In this document: piece after piece, positions 41,250 through 50,353 of the stretch
Layout: each line of letters opens with the position of its first letter
How positions within the stretch are numbered: position 1 is the first letter of the stretch
Origin: Aeromonas piscicola
GTDB lineage: Bacteria; Pseudomonadota; Gammaproteobacteria; Enterobacterales; Aeromonadaceae
Length of the DNA: 64,000 nucleotides
Assembly (NCBI RefSeq): GCF_000820005.1
Contig: NZ_CDBL01000090.1
Coordinates: 51,465-115,464, forward strand
Direction: 5' to 3'
The notes under the pieces: model-generated
The model's database searches: none
The model's input: the letters and a program-made list of their open reading frames with translations, nothing else
What the model was told of the DNA's origin: nothing
Made by a program: the position numbers and the translations under genes

Positions 41250-41446
41250 TGAATCCTTTCCCCGACCACTGGGGCCATCATAATGGCTGAATCCACCTAC
41301 ACCATGTTTCTTTGCTTCTCTATAACCGTATGGGGGATAGGATGAGGTGAAAAGCTGTCACAACTGAGAGCTGGGGCCACCGTATCTGGTTGATTCATGA
41401 TGAAACAGTGGCGACAATCGTGACCAAATCACAGTGGAGAATCAGC

Positions 41447-41971
41447 ATGTTGGCCAAAGCCATGATCGAGAAGTTGAACGAGCAGATTAATCTTGAATTC
41501 TATTCCTCCAATCTCTACCTGCAGATGAGCGCCTGGTGCGAGGACAAGGGCTTCGAAGGGGCCGCCACCTTCCTGCGCCAGCACGCGGTCGAGGAGCGCC
41601 AGCATATGGAGCGCCTGTTCACCTACGTGAGCGAGACCGGCGCCATGCCGATGCTGGGTGCCATAGATGCGCCTCCCCACGAGTTCAACTCGCTGGGTGA
41701 CATCTTCCGCACCACCCTGGAGCACGAGTACCACATCACCAAGTGCATCAACGGTCTGGCCCATGTGGCGTTCACCACCCAGGACTACTCCACCTTCAAC
41801 TTCCTGCAGTGGTACGTGGCCGAGCAGCATGAAGAGGAGAAGCTGTTCAAGAGCATCGTCGACCGTCTGTCGCTGGTGGGCGAGGATGGCAAGGGTCTCT
41901 ACTTCATCGACAAGGAGCTGGCCGAGCTGGCCAAGGGCGCCCCTGCCAGCGTCATGGATGGCAACGCCTGA
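41447..41971 (+). CDS. ftnA: Ferritin FtnA
   Basis: A 174-residue iron-storage protein (24-mer cage). The ferroxidase ligands lie in INLEFYSSNLYLQM (Glu17, approximate), AVEERQHMERL (Glu/His 50-53) and LEHEYHITKCIN (Glu94 region), with EQHEEEKLF near 126-134. Length is close to E. coli FtnA (165). The ATG at 41447 has GGAGAA upstream; an upstream in-frame ATG at 41390 would add a non-conserved 19 residues. A strong terminator follows at 42006. Confidence 0.94.
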   Translation: MLAKAMIEKLNEQINLEFYSSNLYLQMSAWCEDKGFEGAATFLRQHAVEERQHMERLFTYVSETGAMPMLGAIDAPPHEFNSLGDIFRTTLEHEYHITKCINGLAHVAFTTQDYSTFNFLQWYVAEQHEEEKLFKSIVDRLSLVGEDGKGLYFIDKELAELAKGAPASVMDGNA

Positions 41972-42005
41972 TAGTCGTGGACACTTAGTGTTCAGCCAGT
42001 ACAAT

Positions 42006-42034
42006 AACGGCCCCTCGTATAGGGGCCGTTTTCT
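42006..42034. terminator. Terminator of ftnA (first of two similar units)
   Basis: AACGGCCCCT-CGTAT-AGGGGCCGTT is a 10-bp perfect stem followed by TTCTATT. A degenerate copy of the same unit (GTACAAT.ACGG...CGTATA...CCGTTTTTCT) occurs 76 bp downstream at 42075-42114. Confidence 0.88.
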
Positions 42035-42128
42035 ATTGATGCTGCCATGAAACCACTGCGGTGGTTTCTGCTGGGTACAATGACGGTCTTTCGTATAAAG
42101 GTGCCGTTTTTCTTTGGATGAGTGAGCG

Positions 42129-43316
42129 ATGATGAAGCAGGTTGATGTGGTGGTGATCGGGGCCGGTGCGGCCGGTTTGATGTGTGCCCAGCAGGCGGGC
42201 TATCGGGGCCGATCCGTGTTGTTGCTCGACAACGCCAAGAAGCCGGGCCGCAAGATCCTCATCAGCGGTGGCGGTCGTTGCAACTTCACCAACCATCAGA
42301 CCGGGCCGCACGCCTTTCTCTCGGGCAATCCCCATTTCTGCAAGTCGGCGCTGGCGCGCTACACCCAGCAGGATTTCATCGATCTGGTGGACCGGCACGG
42401 GGTCAACTACCACGAGAAGACCCTGGGCCAGCTGTTCTGTGACGAGAGCGCCAAGGAGATAGTCGATGTGCTGCTCACCGAGTGCGACTGGGCTGGTGTC
42501 ACCCTGCAGTTCCAGACCGAGATCCTTAGTGTCAGCAAGTCTGATGACGGCTTTATGCTCGCGACCAGCAAGGGGGAGATAAGCTGCCACTCGCTGGTGG
42601 TAGCCACCGGCGGCCTCTCCATGCCCAAGCTTGGCGCCACCCCCTACGGCTTCAAGCTGGCGGAGCAGTTCGGCCTTGCTGTGCTGCCCACCCGCGCCGG
42701 TCTGGTGCCCTTCACCCTGCATCAGGCCGACAAGGAGGCCTTTGCCGATCTGGCGGGGGTCAGCCTGCCGGTGGCCGTGACCGCCGAGGATGGCACCCGC
42801 TTCAAGGAGGCCATGCTGTTCACCCACCGCGGCCTCTCGGGCCCCGCGATACTGCAGATCTCTTCGTTTTGGCTGGCGGGGGAGAAGATCCACCTCAACC
42901 TGCTGCCCGAGCTGGATATTCCTGCGGCCCTCAAGGCATGGGTGCAGGCCCATCCCGCGCAGGAGCTGAAGACGGTGTTGGGACGCGAGCTGCCCAAGCG
43001 CTTCGTCGACAAGCTGGTAGAGCTGGGTCAGCTCATCAACAAGCCCATGCGTCAGTACAACGAGCGGGAGCTGGAGGCCATCGCCACCCTGCTGGGAGAT
43101 TGGCAGATCCTGCCGAATGGTACCGAAGGCTATCGCACCGCCGAGGTGACGCTGGGGGGCGTGGATACCAACGAGCTCTCCTCCAAAACCATGGAGGCGC
43201 GCAAGGTGCCTGGCCTCTACTTCATCGGCGAGGTGGTGGACGTGACCGGCTGGCTTGGTGGCTACAACTTCCAGTGGGCCTGGTCATCGGGTTGGGTGGC
43301 GGGGCAATACTGCTGA
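42129..43316 (+). CDS. YhiN/HI0933-type FAD-dependent oxidoreductase
   Basis: A 395-residue flavoprotein. The N-terminal FAD Rossmann motif is DVVVIGAGAAGLMCAQQAGYRG near residues 6-27, followed by KKPGRKILISGGGRCNFTNH near 38-57, the family hallmark. A C-terminal FAD contact is GEVVDVTGWLGGYNFQWAWSSGWVAG near 367-392. The family is widespread but its reaction is not established. The second ATG at 42132 is equally possible as start. It stands between ftnA and leuE. Confidence 0.9.
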   Translation: MMKQVDVVVIGAGAAGLMCAQQAGYRGRSVLLLDNAKKPGRKILISGGGRCNFTNHQTGPHAFLSGNPHFCKSALARYTQQDFIDLVDRHGVNYHEKTLGQLFCDESAKEIVDVLLTECDWAGVTLQFQTEILSVSKSDDGFMLATSKGEISCHSLVVATGGLSMPKLGATPYGFKLAEQFGLAVLPTRAGLVPFTLHQADKEAFADLAGVSLPVAVTAEDGTRFKEAMLFTHRGLSGPAILQISSFWLAGEKIHLNLLPELDIPAALKAWVQAHPAQELKTVLGRELPKRFVDKLVELGQLINKPMRQYNERELEAIATLLGDWQILPNGTEGYRTAEVTLGGVDTNELSSKTMEARKVPGLYFIGEVVDVTGWLGGYNFQWAWSSGWVAGQYC

Positions 43317-43401
43317 TAGGAGCTTGTACTTGGCGGGCGGCGGATTAGTATGGAAATCTTGCCGCAGCGCTAACCGGGTCAGCACCCGCCATGGAGGGAA
43401 C

Positions 43402-44040
43402 ATGTTCGAAAGTCTCGGAGTCATCAACGTCTGGACCTATCTGGTCGGGCTTTTCTTCATCATCATAGCGCCGGGGCCCAACTCGATTTATGTGCTGCGC
43501 ACCGGGGCGAGCCGCGGCGTCGGCCCCGGCTACAAGGCGGCCCTCGGGGTTTTCGTCGGCGACGCCATCCTGATCTTCTGCGCCTATCTGGGCATCGCCT
43601 CCCTCATCCGCACCACCCCCTTGCTGTTTACCCTGGTGCGCTACCTGGGTGCCCTCTACTTGCTCTATCTGGGGGTGAAGATCCTCCACGCCAACTTCAT
43701 CGCCAGGCGGGAAGGACAGGCGTCTGTGGTCGAGCACGGCGAGCGTTACTTCACCAAGGCGCTGACCCTGAGCCTCACCAATCCCAAGGCGATCCTGTTT
43801 TACGTCTCTTTCTTCGTGCAGTTCATCGATTTCAACTATGCCCACACCTGGCTCTCCTATCTGGTGCTGGCGGGCATGCTGGAGGCCATGAGCTTCGTCT
43901 ATCTGACCCTGCTGATCTTCGGTGGCACCCTGATGGCCCGCTTCTTCCGCCAGAGACAAACCGCTGCCCGCCTCGGCAATGGCCTCATCGGCCTCTTCTT
44001 CATGGGATTTGCGGTGAGGCTGGCGACCCTGTCGTCCTGA
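43402..44040 (+). CDS. leuE: LeuE-like leucine/amino-acid exporter (LysE family)
   Basis: A 212-residue inner-membrane exporter with six hydrophobic segments. The start FESLGVINVWTYLVGLFFIIIAPGPNSIYVLRTG contains the LysE/RhtB signature APGPN near residues 24-28. SLTNPKAILFYVSFFVQFID near 133-152 is the second conserved segment. The wording matches E. coli LeuE. GGAGG lies before the ATG; the longer open frame upstream has no SD. Confidence 0.88.
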   Translation: MFESLGVINVWTYLVGLFFIIIAPGPNSIYVLRTGASRGVGPGYKAALGVFVGDAILIFCAYLGIASLIRTTPLLFTLVRYLGALYLLYLGVKILHANFIARREGQASVVEHGERYFTKALTLSLTNPKAILFYVSFFVQFIDFNYAHTWLSYLVLAGMLEAMSFVYLTLLIFGGTLMARFFRQRQTAARLGNGLIGLFFMGFAVRLATLSS

Positions 44041-44169
44041 GCTTTTTCGATAGCTCTACCTGATGATGCCGGGGACCCGCCGCGTAAGGCCATTCTGAAA
44101 CTGGCTGGCCACCCTTGTTAGGGGACTGACGACCTGATCCAATAGGGGTTTTTGGATCCCGTTTCACCC

Positions 44170-44778
44170 ATGGTGCGTCAATCTCTACTGCTGCTGGTCA
44201 TGTTGACCACGACTCCCTTTTCAGTGGCCACTGAAACCTTCTCGTTCCAGAGTTACCAGCAGGGCGTACTGCGCATGACATTGATAAGTCCGAGTCTGGA
44301 TGGGGAATTGCTGCTGCGCCGTGGTGAACAGTTTGAGCCTCTGAACAACATAGTACTGGAACGGCTTTTCACTTTGCGGGTGGCGCTGCCCTGCCAATGG
44401 CTGACAGACGGCAGCATTCTCTATTGGTCTTTACCGGGTCGACCGCTGCTCAGTGCAACCATTCCTGCCCAGTCCTGCGTGACTGCACCTTCGGCGCCAC
44501 CGCCACTCCCACCGGTTCTGGTATATGAAAAGCAGGGTAAATGTCTGATCGACACAGGTGGGAATACCTTGTGGCGAGTGGCAACCGAGCTTGCCAAACG
44601 CAATCGAGCCAGTATCTACCAGAACGTTTACGCCATTTTTGTTACCAATAAACGGGCTTTTGCCGGCGAGGATATCCACCGCTTGCGCAGTCGCAGACTC
44701 TATTGCCCCGATCCCGCACTTGTTGCCCATATAGAGCCAGAGCATGCCAGCCGGATATTCAAAGAGACGGTCAGGTAG
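44170..44778 (+). CDS. FimV-like periplasmic protein with LysM-type domain
   Basis: A 203-residue exported protein (signal peptide MVRQSLLLLVMLTTTPFSVA, cleavage before TETFSF). The first half has a beta-rich segment, a Pro-rich linker (APSAPPPLPPVL) follows, and the C-terminal half starts NTLWRVATELAKRNRASIYQ and continues NVYAIFVTNKRAFAGEDIHR. This resembles the FimV N-terminal LysM-like module (DTLW-IA---RP-G-S--Q-M-AI---N--AF--GNIN-L). FimV proteins bind peptidoglycan and help assemble envelope machines. This one is far shorter than polar FimV. It is convergent with the ecp operon. The role is unknown and the SD weak. Confidence 0.62.
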   Translation: MVRQSLLLLVMLTTTPFSVATETFSFQSYQQGVLRMTLISPSLDGELLLRRGEQFEPLNNIVLERLFTLRVALPCQWLTDGSILYWSLPGRPLLSATIPAQSCVTAPSAPPPLPPVLVYEKQGKCLIDTGGNTLWRVATELAKRNRASIYQNVYAIFVTNKRAFAGEDIHRLRSRRLYCPDPALVAHIEPEHASRIFKETVR

Positions 44779-44829
44779 GTACGGGAGAAGGTGTTCTCTT
44801 GACCGCAGTTCTTTAGTCGAGAGCAAGGG

Positions 44830-45507
44830 TTAATCTGGCCAGCAGTCCTTGCCAACTGCGATGAAGCGTGACTGATAGACGATCAGCTTCTGGTTGCCAG
44901 ACTGGCTGATCTTGGTGTTGCGATAGGTCTCGCCGGGCAGCAGGTACTTGCTGTCGGCTTCAATGTCAGACTGCTCACAGCCTTGTTTGACCATAAACTC
45001 GAAGTAGGTATTGCCGGTGTTGATGATATTCCCTTCTGTCTGATTGAGCTGGTATTGAAAATGGACCTGGCGTGGGCGAACCACCAGAATGGACTGTAGG
45101 GCCAGTTTCATCTCTTGGGTCCCAGTGGCTGCAGTTTCTTCCTTCGTCGCCAACTGTGCTGCGGGTGATTCAATGAAGGTCAGCCAATAATATCGCTCCT
45201 GATGGTCTGGCTCTCCTTTGTAGAAGACTTTGACATTCTGCTGCTGTCCGTCTCGTAGCACAAACCGCTTTGGTGAATATAAAAGCTCCCCTGCCGGCAT
45301 GTCTATCGGCAGACCATTTACCGTTGGATTGGTAATTTTTTTAACCTGTACTTCATATATCTTCGTTGTCTCATTGTTGTTGGTGACTGTCTTGGTCAAA
45401 AAGTCAATTGAGGGTTCCATTATGGTGGTGGCAGACCCTATATCTATGGCAAAAGTTGGCCAAGAAAAAGCTATTAGTATCAGCGCGTTGAGTAGTTTTC
45501 GCATCAT
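44830..45507 (-). CDS. ecpE: ECP-type pilus chaperone EcpE
   Basis: A 225-residue periplasmic PapD-like chaperone of the alternative (alpha-fimbrial) chaperone-usher pathway. The signal peptide ends PTFA before IDIGSATT. The N-terminal Ig domain includes PAGELLYSPKRFVLRDGQQQNVKVFYKGEPDHQERYYWLTF, with the conserved P-x-R-F-x-L-x-x-G-Q-x-Q strand G1 region, and the second domain ends QSRFIAVGKDCWPD. It starts 5 bp after ecpD and is the last gene of the operon. Likely the chaperone for the tip subunit EcpD. Confidence 0.85.
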   Translation of the reverse strand: MMRKLLNALILIAFSWPTFAIDIGSATTIMEPSIDFLTKTVTNNNETTKIYEVQVKKITNPTVNGLPIDMPAGELLYSPKRFVLRDGQQQNVKVFYKGEPDHQERYYWLTFIESPAAQLATKEETAATGTQEMKLALQSILVVRPRQVHFQYQLNQTEGNIINTGNTYFEFMVKQGCEQSDIEADSKYLLPGETYRNTKISQSGNQKLIVYQSRFIAVGKDCWPD

Positions 45508-45511
45508 ATTT

Positions 45512-47131
45512 TCACTTCCATACGCTTTTCACACTGATGGTACCACTCTGATACACTTCCCCTTCCCACTGCTCCCCCCCAACAGTCTGAGTGACACTCT
45601 TGGGTCTGAGGTCAAATAGCAGACTGATGTCATAGAAGCGGATAGCCCCCGCAACACTATCGGATTCTGCCCATGGGATGGATGAGCGAGTTTCAACTAT
45701 GCCTAATTTCCTTAGGTCCAATGGTGTGCCATCACAATAAACTTGAGCAAAAATATTCTTGAATGAGCCAATTCGGTCAGTGAATTGTATTTTAGCCGGA
45801 ACTTCAACAGCCATGCTCTGAGTGACATTGTTGGGTGGATAGAAAGTACAGTTTTTATTGAATGGTGAGCCCATATCTTGCCTAACAGATACTTCCAGTG
45901 ATTCAGAGGGAACACTGGCTGACTCAGTGATCAGATATTCGAATTCGAGTTTGTCGCGGCCCACTGTGCCGCTTTTAACCGGGTGGGTTAGCCCATTTTT
46001 TTCTCTGATGGCTACTGACATCTGTCTGCTGGTAAAATTGACATCGGTGGAGCCTTTTATCTCATAGAAGCCGCTGCCCGGATGAAGCTCATTGCTTACA
46101 ATCAAGCTGAACATGTTGACCAGGCGTCGAGGGGGGGGGATCTTAGAAATCTCTTTTATCACATTCTTTGACATGAAGATATAAACAGCATTTGACTTGT
46201 TTAATTGGCTAAAAGGCATCTTGGAGCCCTGCTTATACCAAGTGTTCTTATCGGTGCTTATTTGAAAGTCACTCTGTGAGAGAGAGGCCAATCTACTGTC
46301 TTTAATACTGGGTGTGAGCGACAGCATATCGATATTTATAGCTGAGGCCAGAGTCAGTTCATGGGTCAGGAAGCGGCATGCAACACCTTGGTTACCCGCG
46401 ATCACCGATGATTCACAGTCACGGGAACCGGGTAAAACATAAAATTCACCGCTATTTGAAATCATGATGTCAACGGACACCATGCTGTTATACAGACGAA
46501 GATGACCTTCCTTAATAAAGGTGACGCTTTTTTTATGCCAGCGGTTGTTGTTGGCTTCAATATTACTGACTGTTGTGCAGTTGGCGCCGCTTAAGAAAGT
46601 CACTGCCCAACAGTAATTTATATTGGTGGTGAATTTATTCCCTACTGGCATTTTATTAAGGTAGTTCATGTACCCTTGGCTTATTCTTGGGTTTATCAGG
46701 CGCGCATCCCTATCCTTTGTGTTTAGACGGAATCCGTCCGTTCTAATTAAGGTGTTGCCTGCCTCAAAGATAGATGACTGGCAGCTGCTCTGATATTTCC
46801 AGCAATGCAAGCCTAAGTAAGGGGAATTCACCACAGGGTTGTCTTCCCATACCTCTATGTTGTACATAAAACCCCATGGTGCACCCGGGATGGTTCTATC
46901 TTCACCATCAGAAAGATATGACAGGCCCCCGTGATCAGGATGAGTTGTAAAGTTACTTGAACCTGTGATTCTAGCTCCATTTGATAGTGCACCAATATAA
47001 ATATTATCTCTATCCTCCACGGTAATAAATTTGCTTTGCGCAGGTGGCAGAATAGTGACATTGACCGCATGCACAGTCGGCGAGATTAAAAATATAAAAA
47101 AAAGAAATAGGCTTGGTCGCTTTATTGTCAT
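45512..47131 (-). CDS. ecpD: ECP-type pilus tip adhesin EcpD
   Basis: A 539-residue exported protein, close to E. coli EcpD (547). The signal peptide (MTIKRPSLFLFFIFLISPTV, cut after HA) is followed by a large adhesin body and a C-terminal pilin-like domain ending GTISVKSVWK, as the EcpA pilin ends in IASWS. It is predicted to cap the pilus and bind host or surface ligands. The gene is clearly more AT-rich than its neighbours, a sign of transfer or relaxed codon use. A run of nine C (plus-strand G, 46131-46139) lies in the I-P-P-P-R codons near residue 330; slippage there would truncate the adhesin. Confidence 0.85.
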   Translation of the reverse strand: MTIKRPSLFLFFIFLISPTVHAVNVTILPPAQSKFITVEDRDNIYIGALSNGARITGSSNFTTHPDHGGLSYLSDGEDRTIPGAPWGFMYNIEVWEDNPVVNSPYLGLHCWKYQSSCQSSIFEAGNTLIRTDGFRLNTKDRDARLINPRISQGYMNYLNKMPVGNKFTTNINYCWAVTFLSGANCTTVSNIEANNNRWHKKSVTFIKEGHLRLYNSMVSVDIMISNSGEFYVLPGSRDCESSVIAGNQGVACRFLTHELTLASAINIDMLSLTPSIKDSRLASLSQSDFQISTDKNTWYKQGSKMPFSQLNKSNAVYIFMSKNVIKEISKIPPPRRLVNMFSLIVSNELHPGSGFYEIKGSTDVNFTSRQMSVAIREKNGLTHPVKSGTVGRDKLEFEYLITESASVPSESLEVSVRQDMGSPFNKNCTFYPPNNVTQSMAVEVPAKIQFTDRIGSFKNIFAQVYCDGTPLDLRKLGIVETRSSIPWAESDSVAGAIRFYDISLLFDLRPKSVTQTVGGEQWEGEVYQSGTISVKSVWK

Positions 47132-47152
47132 CTTGATACCTGTGTAAAGTAA

Positions 47153-49600
47153 TCATCTCATTACGTAACTTTCCAGCCCTTTGCACAGAACATCACCCAC
47201 CCAGGCTGCTCCTGTGTGACTTGAAAGATCCATATCCGCTTCGCAAAATTTATCGCCATGTTTAAACGTTAGTGTTGGATGATTTTTATCAACATCCAAA
47301 GAAAATTCACCGGCGGCATTCGTCATGGCGGTGCCGATATGGTTGTCGATGCGAGCGTTGGCCAGCGGGCTGCCATCCTCGGCCCGCATTACGCCAAAAA
47401 CGGTGACCATCTCTTTGATGGTGCTGCTTGCATCCAGGGTGGCCACATTGCCGGGAAACAGGACGTAACGCTGTTTGCCGGTATTGATGTCATAGCTGTC
47501 TCTGCCCGTCTTGCTGTTAAGGAGTTCGATTTCATACTCCTGATAGGGCTGCAGGGCCAGAAAGGTCTGTTCCCCCAGTAAGGGGTAATCCTGGCCATTG
47601 ACTTTGGCCAGCATCTGCCCGTCTTGGCCGAGCCCGGTCTGGACGACGATGCCTGAACCTGCGGTACTTTGATGGGAGGCGAGGAGCGATCCATCCGCAG
47701 TGATCAGTGCACCACGAGCAATGAGGTTGCCGTTGACATCACCGCTCTCTCCACGCCCCAAGGTCATGGTGCCGCCTATCACTCTGTGCTCGAAACCCAA
47801 TGTGCCAGAGAGCGCCATATCGCGGTCATCGCTGCCATGCATCATTCTCGATGCGTTAAACGATGCCAAGTTGATGACGCCATCCATACGTTTTTGGTAG
47901 TTGAGGTTTGCCGTCGTCTGACCTTGCTCATTGCTGCTCATGCCCAAGCTGAACAGGTTGTCGAACGGGATCGAGTAGTCCAGCGTGATGCTCTTGTTAT
48001 TGAAGTCATTGAACAGGCTGCCGTCGCTTTGCAGACTGGCACGCAGCGACAAATTGCCGAACCGACCCGCATAGAGGTGCTGGTAGTAATCCATATAACT
48101 GCGATCACGGCTCATCTGACTGTCGTGAGTGGTATTGAATGTCAGCTGACCCAAGCCAGTGACCCATCCCCCCAGGTTGAGCGTGATGCCTGCGGAATAA
48201 AGCTCGCTCTCGCCGACCGTCAAGGCGTTGCCAGTTTTCAGTTTCTCCTGGCTGACCCAGAGCGAGGCGTTGTCATGGGCTTGTAGCGAGAGGCTGGAAG
48301 CAAGGCGCCATGAATGATCGGTGGCCAGCATGCTTTGCAGCTGGGCAGTGATTCGATCGGTTGCCTGCCAGCTTGTACTGGCCTCTCCGACGGCTGCGTC
48401 CTTGAAGCCATAGGCGGTGGTGGCCAGTTCGAGCGTCTCCAGTGTGCGGGCCAGCGAGAGGCCAAGCAGGGGAGAATCGCCACCGTCATGAGAGTCTTCC
48501 ATCACCCCCCCCCACCATTGCCATCCCCACTCCTGGGTGAATCCCATCCTGCTGCCCAGTTTGGTGACACGCTGGGTGCTGGTGTCGGTCAGGCGTCCGT
48601 CTACATAGACCTCGACGGTAACGTTATAGACCCCGCTGGGGAAGGATGAGGTATCTATGTTCTGGTTGCCGATCGCTAAGTTTTGCAGGCCAATCAGGCG
48701 TCCATCCCGATAGACACGGACTTCGCCGTTGGCTGGCATAAAGACTTGTATCGGGGTGGTGGACTGGTTGGCGTTCTGCTTGCGAGATTGGGCCTGGTTA
48801 CCATAAGAGGCACCATAAATACGGCCAGTGGTCAAACCTGTCACCACGCCCAATGTTTGCAAATCCCACGTCGACACCATGCCGGCTGCGACGCGACGAT
48901 CATCGAAATCCCGTTCATACATGGCACGATAGATATCCCCGCTCTGCTCTGGTTCACCGAGGTTATAAAGCGAGGCATTCATGGCTAGGTGATGTGATCC
49001 TGCCCCGACCATGCTGTCCAGCTGCAGGAAGTTGGAATCGCTGTGGCCGCCGTTCCTGTTGCGGGCAAATGAGTAACCCAGGTTGTAGCGATGCACCCCT
49101 GTCAGCGTATCGACAGTTGGAGTCAAGGTGATGCGATCGTCTTGCTGCTGTGCCCGGCCGAATGCTGATCGGGATACTCTTATGGTCAATAACATGGCAA
49201 CCAGGTCAAGCTGCATGCTGGCATTGTCATCGATCAGCAAGGTACCGTCCGTAGAAAAGGTGCGCATCTGCTCACTGGCTAGCATGGCGGTCAGCTTGTC
49301 GTTCAGCAGGGCCTGTTGTTGGCCGACACTGAAATCAATGTTCAGTAGATGCAGCTTGCCGCCCTGCAGCAGCAAGGTGGCATTGCCGATGGCCTCATCG
49401 GTCAGCGTATCAATCTGATGGCCGGCATCTGCATATTGAAGGCGGACGGGCACAGCAAGACCGTCCTGCAGTGCCTGGGCAAAGCTGGCAGGAATGAGAA
49501 CATTGGCAATGCGCAGTGGTGTCGCAGTGTCGGCGCGAGCCGACATTGCGAGAAAACAGAGCACCACAAGCAGGCCGGAGGCGGCGATCGGAGGGGACAT
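47153..49600 (-). CDS. ecpC: ECP-type pilus outer-membrane usher EcpC
   Basis: An 815-residue usher of the CS1/CFA-I (alpha) type. Signal MSPPIAASGLLVVLCFLAMS is followed by an N-terminal domain LIPASFAQALQDGLAVPVRL, near-identical in pattern to EcpC (IIPQAFSQALQDG). The beta barrel includes YRAMYERDFDDRRVAAGMVSTWDLQ. The C-terminal part carries GQMLAKVNGQDYPLLGEQTFLALQPYQEYEIELLNSKTGRDSYDI and LANARIDNHIGTAMTNAAGEF. I start at the ATG 49600, which gives a clean signal peptide; a TTG 18 nt upstream is possible. A run of nine G (plus-strand C, 48505-48513) in W-W-G-G-V-M codons near residue 363 is a slippage candidate. Confidence 0.92.
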   Translation of the reverse strand: MSPPIAASGLLVVLCFLAMSARADTATPLRIANVLIPASFAQALQDGLAVPVRLQYADAGHQIDTLTDEAIGNATLLLQGGKLHLLNIDFSVGQQQALLNDKLTAMLASEQMRTFSTDGTLLIDDNASMQLDLVAMLLTIRVSRSAFGRAQQQDDRITLTPTVDTLTGVHRYNLGYSFARNRNGGHSDSNFLQLDSMVGAGSHHLAMNASLYNLGEPEQSGDIYRAMYERDFDDRRVAAGMVSTWDLQTLGVVTGLTTGRIYGASYGNQAQSRKQNANQSTTPIQVFMPANGEVRVYRDGRLIGLQNLAIGNQNIDTSSFPSGVYNVTVEVYVDGRLTDTSTQRVTKLGSRMGFTQEWGWQWWGGVMEDSHDGGDSPLLGLSLARTLETLELATTAYGFKDAAVGEASTSWQATDRITAQLQSMLATDHSWRLASSLSLQAHDNASLWVSQEKLKTGNALTVGESELYSAGITLNLGGWVTGLGQLTFNTTHDSQMSRDRSYMDYYQHLYAGRFGNLSLRASLQSDGSLFNDFNNKSITLDYSIPFDNLFSLGMSSNEQGQTTANLNYQKRMDGVINLASFNASRMMHGSDDRDMALSGTLGFEHRVIGGTMTLGRGESGDVNGNLIARGALITADGSLLASHQSTAGSGIVVQTGLGQDGQMLAKVNGQDYPLLGEQTFLALQPYQEYEIELLNSKTGRDSYDINTGKQRYVLFPGNVATLDASSTIKEMVTVFGVMRAEDGSPLANARIDNHIGTAMTNAAGEFSLDVDKNHPTLTFKHGDKFCEADMDLSSHTGAAWVGDVLCKGLESYVMR

Positions 49601-49636
49601 ATGGGTTCCACAATCCAAAGCTCAAAAGAATGAGCG

Positions 49637-50296
49637 TTACTTGACGACCACGAATTCAGGTCCGAGCCAGAGGCCAAGGTGGCTCTTGTCGTGATGGATG
49701 TTGACACGCTTGAAGGCCCGGTGTTTGCCCGGCAGGTCGTAATAGGTCTCTTTGCACTGCTCACTTGGTTTGTCGCGGCACACGCCATACGCGACGACCC
49801 GGTACGAGGCATTGCCCCGATTGATAAGCTCACCGTTCTGTAATGCGTAATCAAAATGGCTGCGACGTGGGGTGACCACCAGAATGGTGCCAACGATGGC
49901 AGATGTGGTGGCAACGGCCTGGCGACGTTCATTGCGCAGCTCATCCATGGACAAGGCCGTATCGTGCCATGTGATGCGGTAGTAGCGCTCCTTGTCGTCT
50001 GCCGGTCCTTTATAGAAAAAGCGCCCGTTATTTTTTGCTCTGGCGGGCAACATCATGCGTGCCGGTGAGAGCAGCAGTTCGCCATCCTCCATCGGAACCG
50101 CTACACCGTTCTCTTCAGGCGAGGAGATGCGGGAGACGGAGACGGTGACCAGGCGGGCCTGATCGCTATTGTTTTCAATCTCTTTGGATACTTCCTGCAC
50201 ACCGACATCAATAAAGGTGGTGATGCTTCCTACATTGACTGCGTGACTTGCAAGAGGATAAATAAATAGCGGGATAAATAGCATTCTGGTAAGCAT
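49637..50296 (-). CDS. ecpB: ECP-type pilus chaperone EcpB
   Basis: A 219-residue periplasmic chaperone paralogous to EcpE. Signal MLTRMLFIPLFIYPLASHA precedes VNVGSITTFIDVG, and the G1 region reads MEDGELLLSPARMMLPARAKNNGRFFYKGPADDKERYYRITW. The second domain ends FKRVNIHHDKSHLGLWLGPEFVVVK. E. coli EcpB is 222 residues. The start at 50296 has AGGA 8 nt upstream; ATGs at 50305 and 50302 are alternatives. It lies between the pilin and usher genes, as in ecpABCDE. Confidence 0.88.
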   Translation of the reverse strand: MLTRMLFIPLFIYPLASHAVNVGSITTFIDVGVQEVSKEIENNSDQARLVTVSVSRISSPEENGVAVPMEDGELLLSPARMMLPARAKNNGRFFYKGPADDKERYYRITWHDTALSMDELRNERRQAVATTSAIVGTILVVTPRRSHFDYALQNGELINRGNASYRVVAYGVCRDKPSEQCKETYYDLPGKHRAFKRVNIHHDKSHLGLWLGPEFVVVK

Positions 50297-50353
50297 GTGC
50301 ATCATCCTGGATAGAAAAGGGGCCCAAAGGCCCCTTTATGCAGCAAGGCTGGA

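Noticed and set aside
39981..41252. 423-codon open frame antisense to the TPR-GGDEF gene
   Set aside because: Opposite-strand shadow with no recognisable features.
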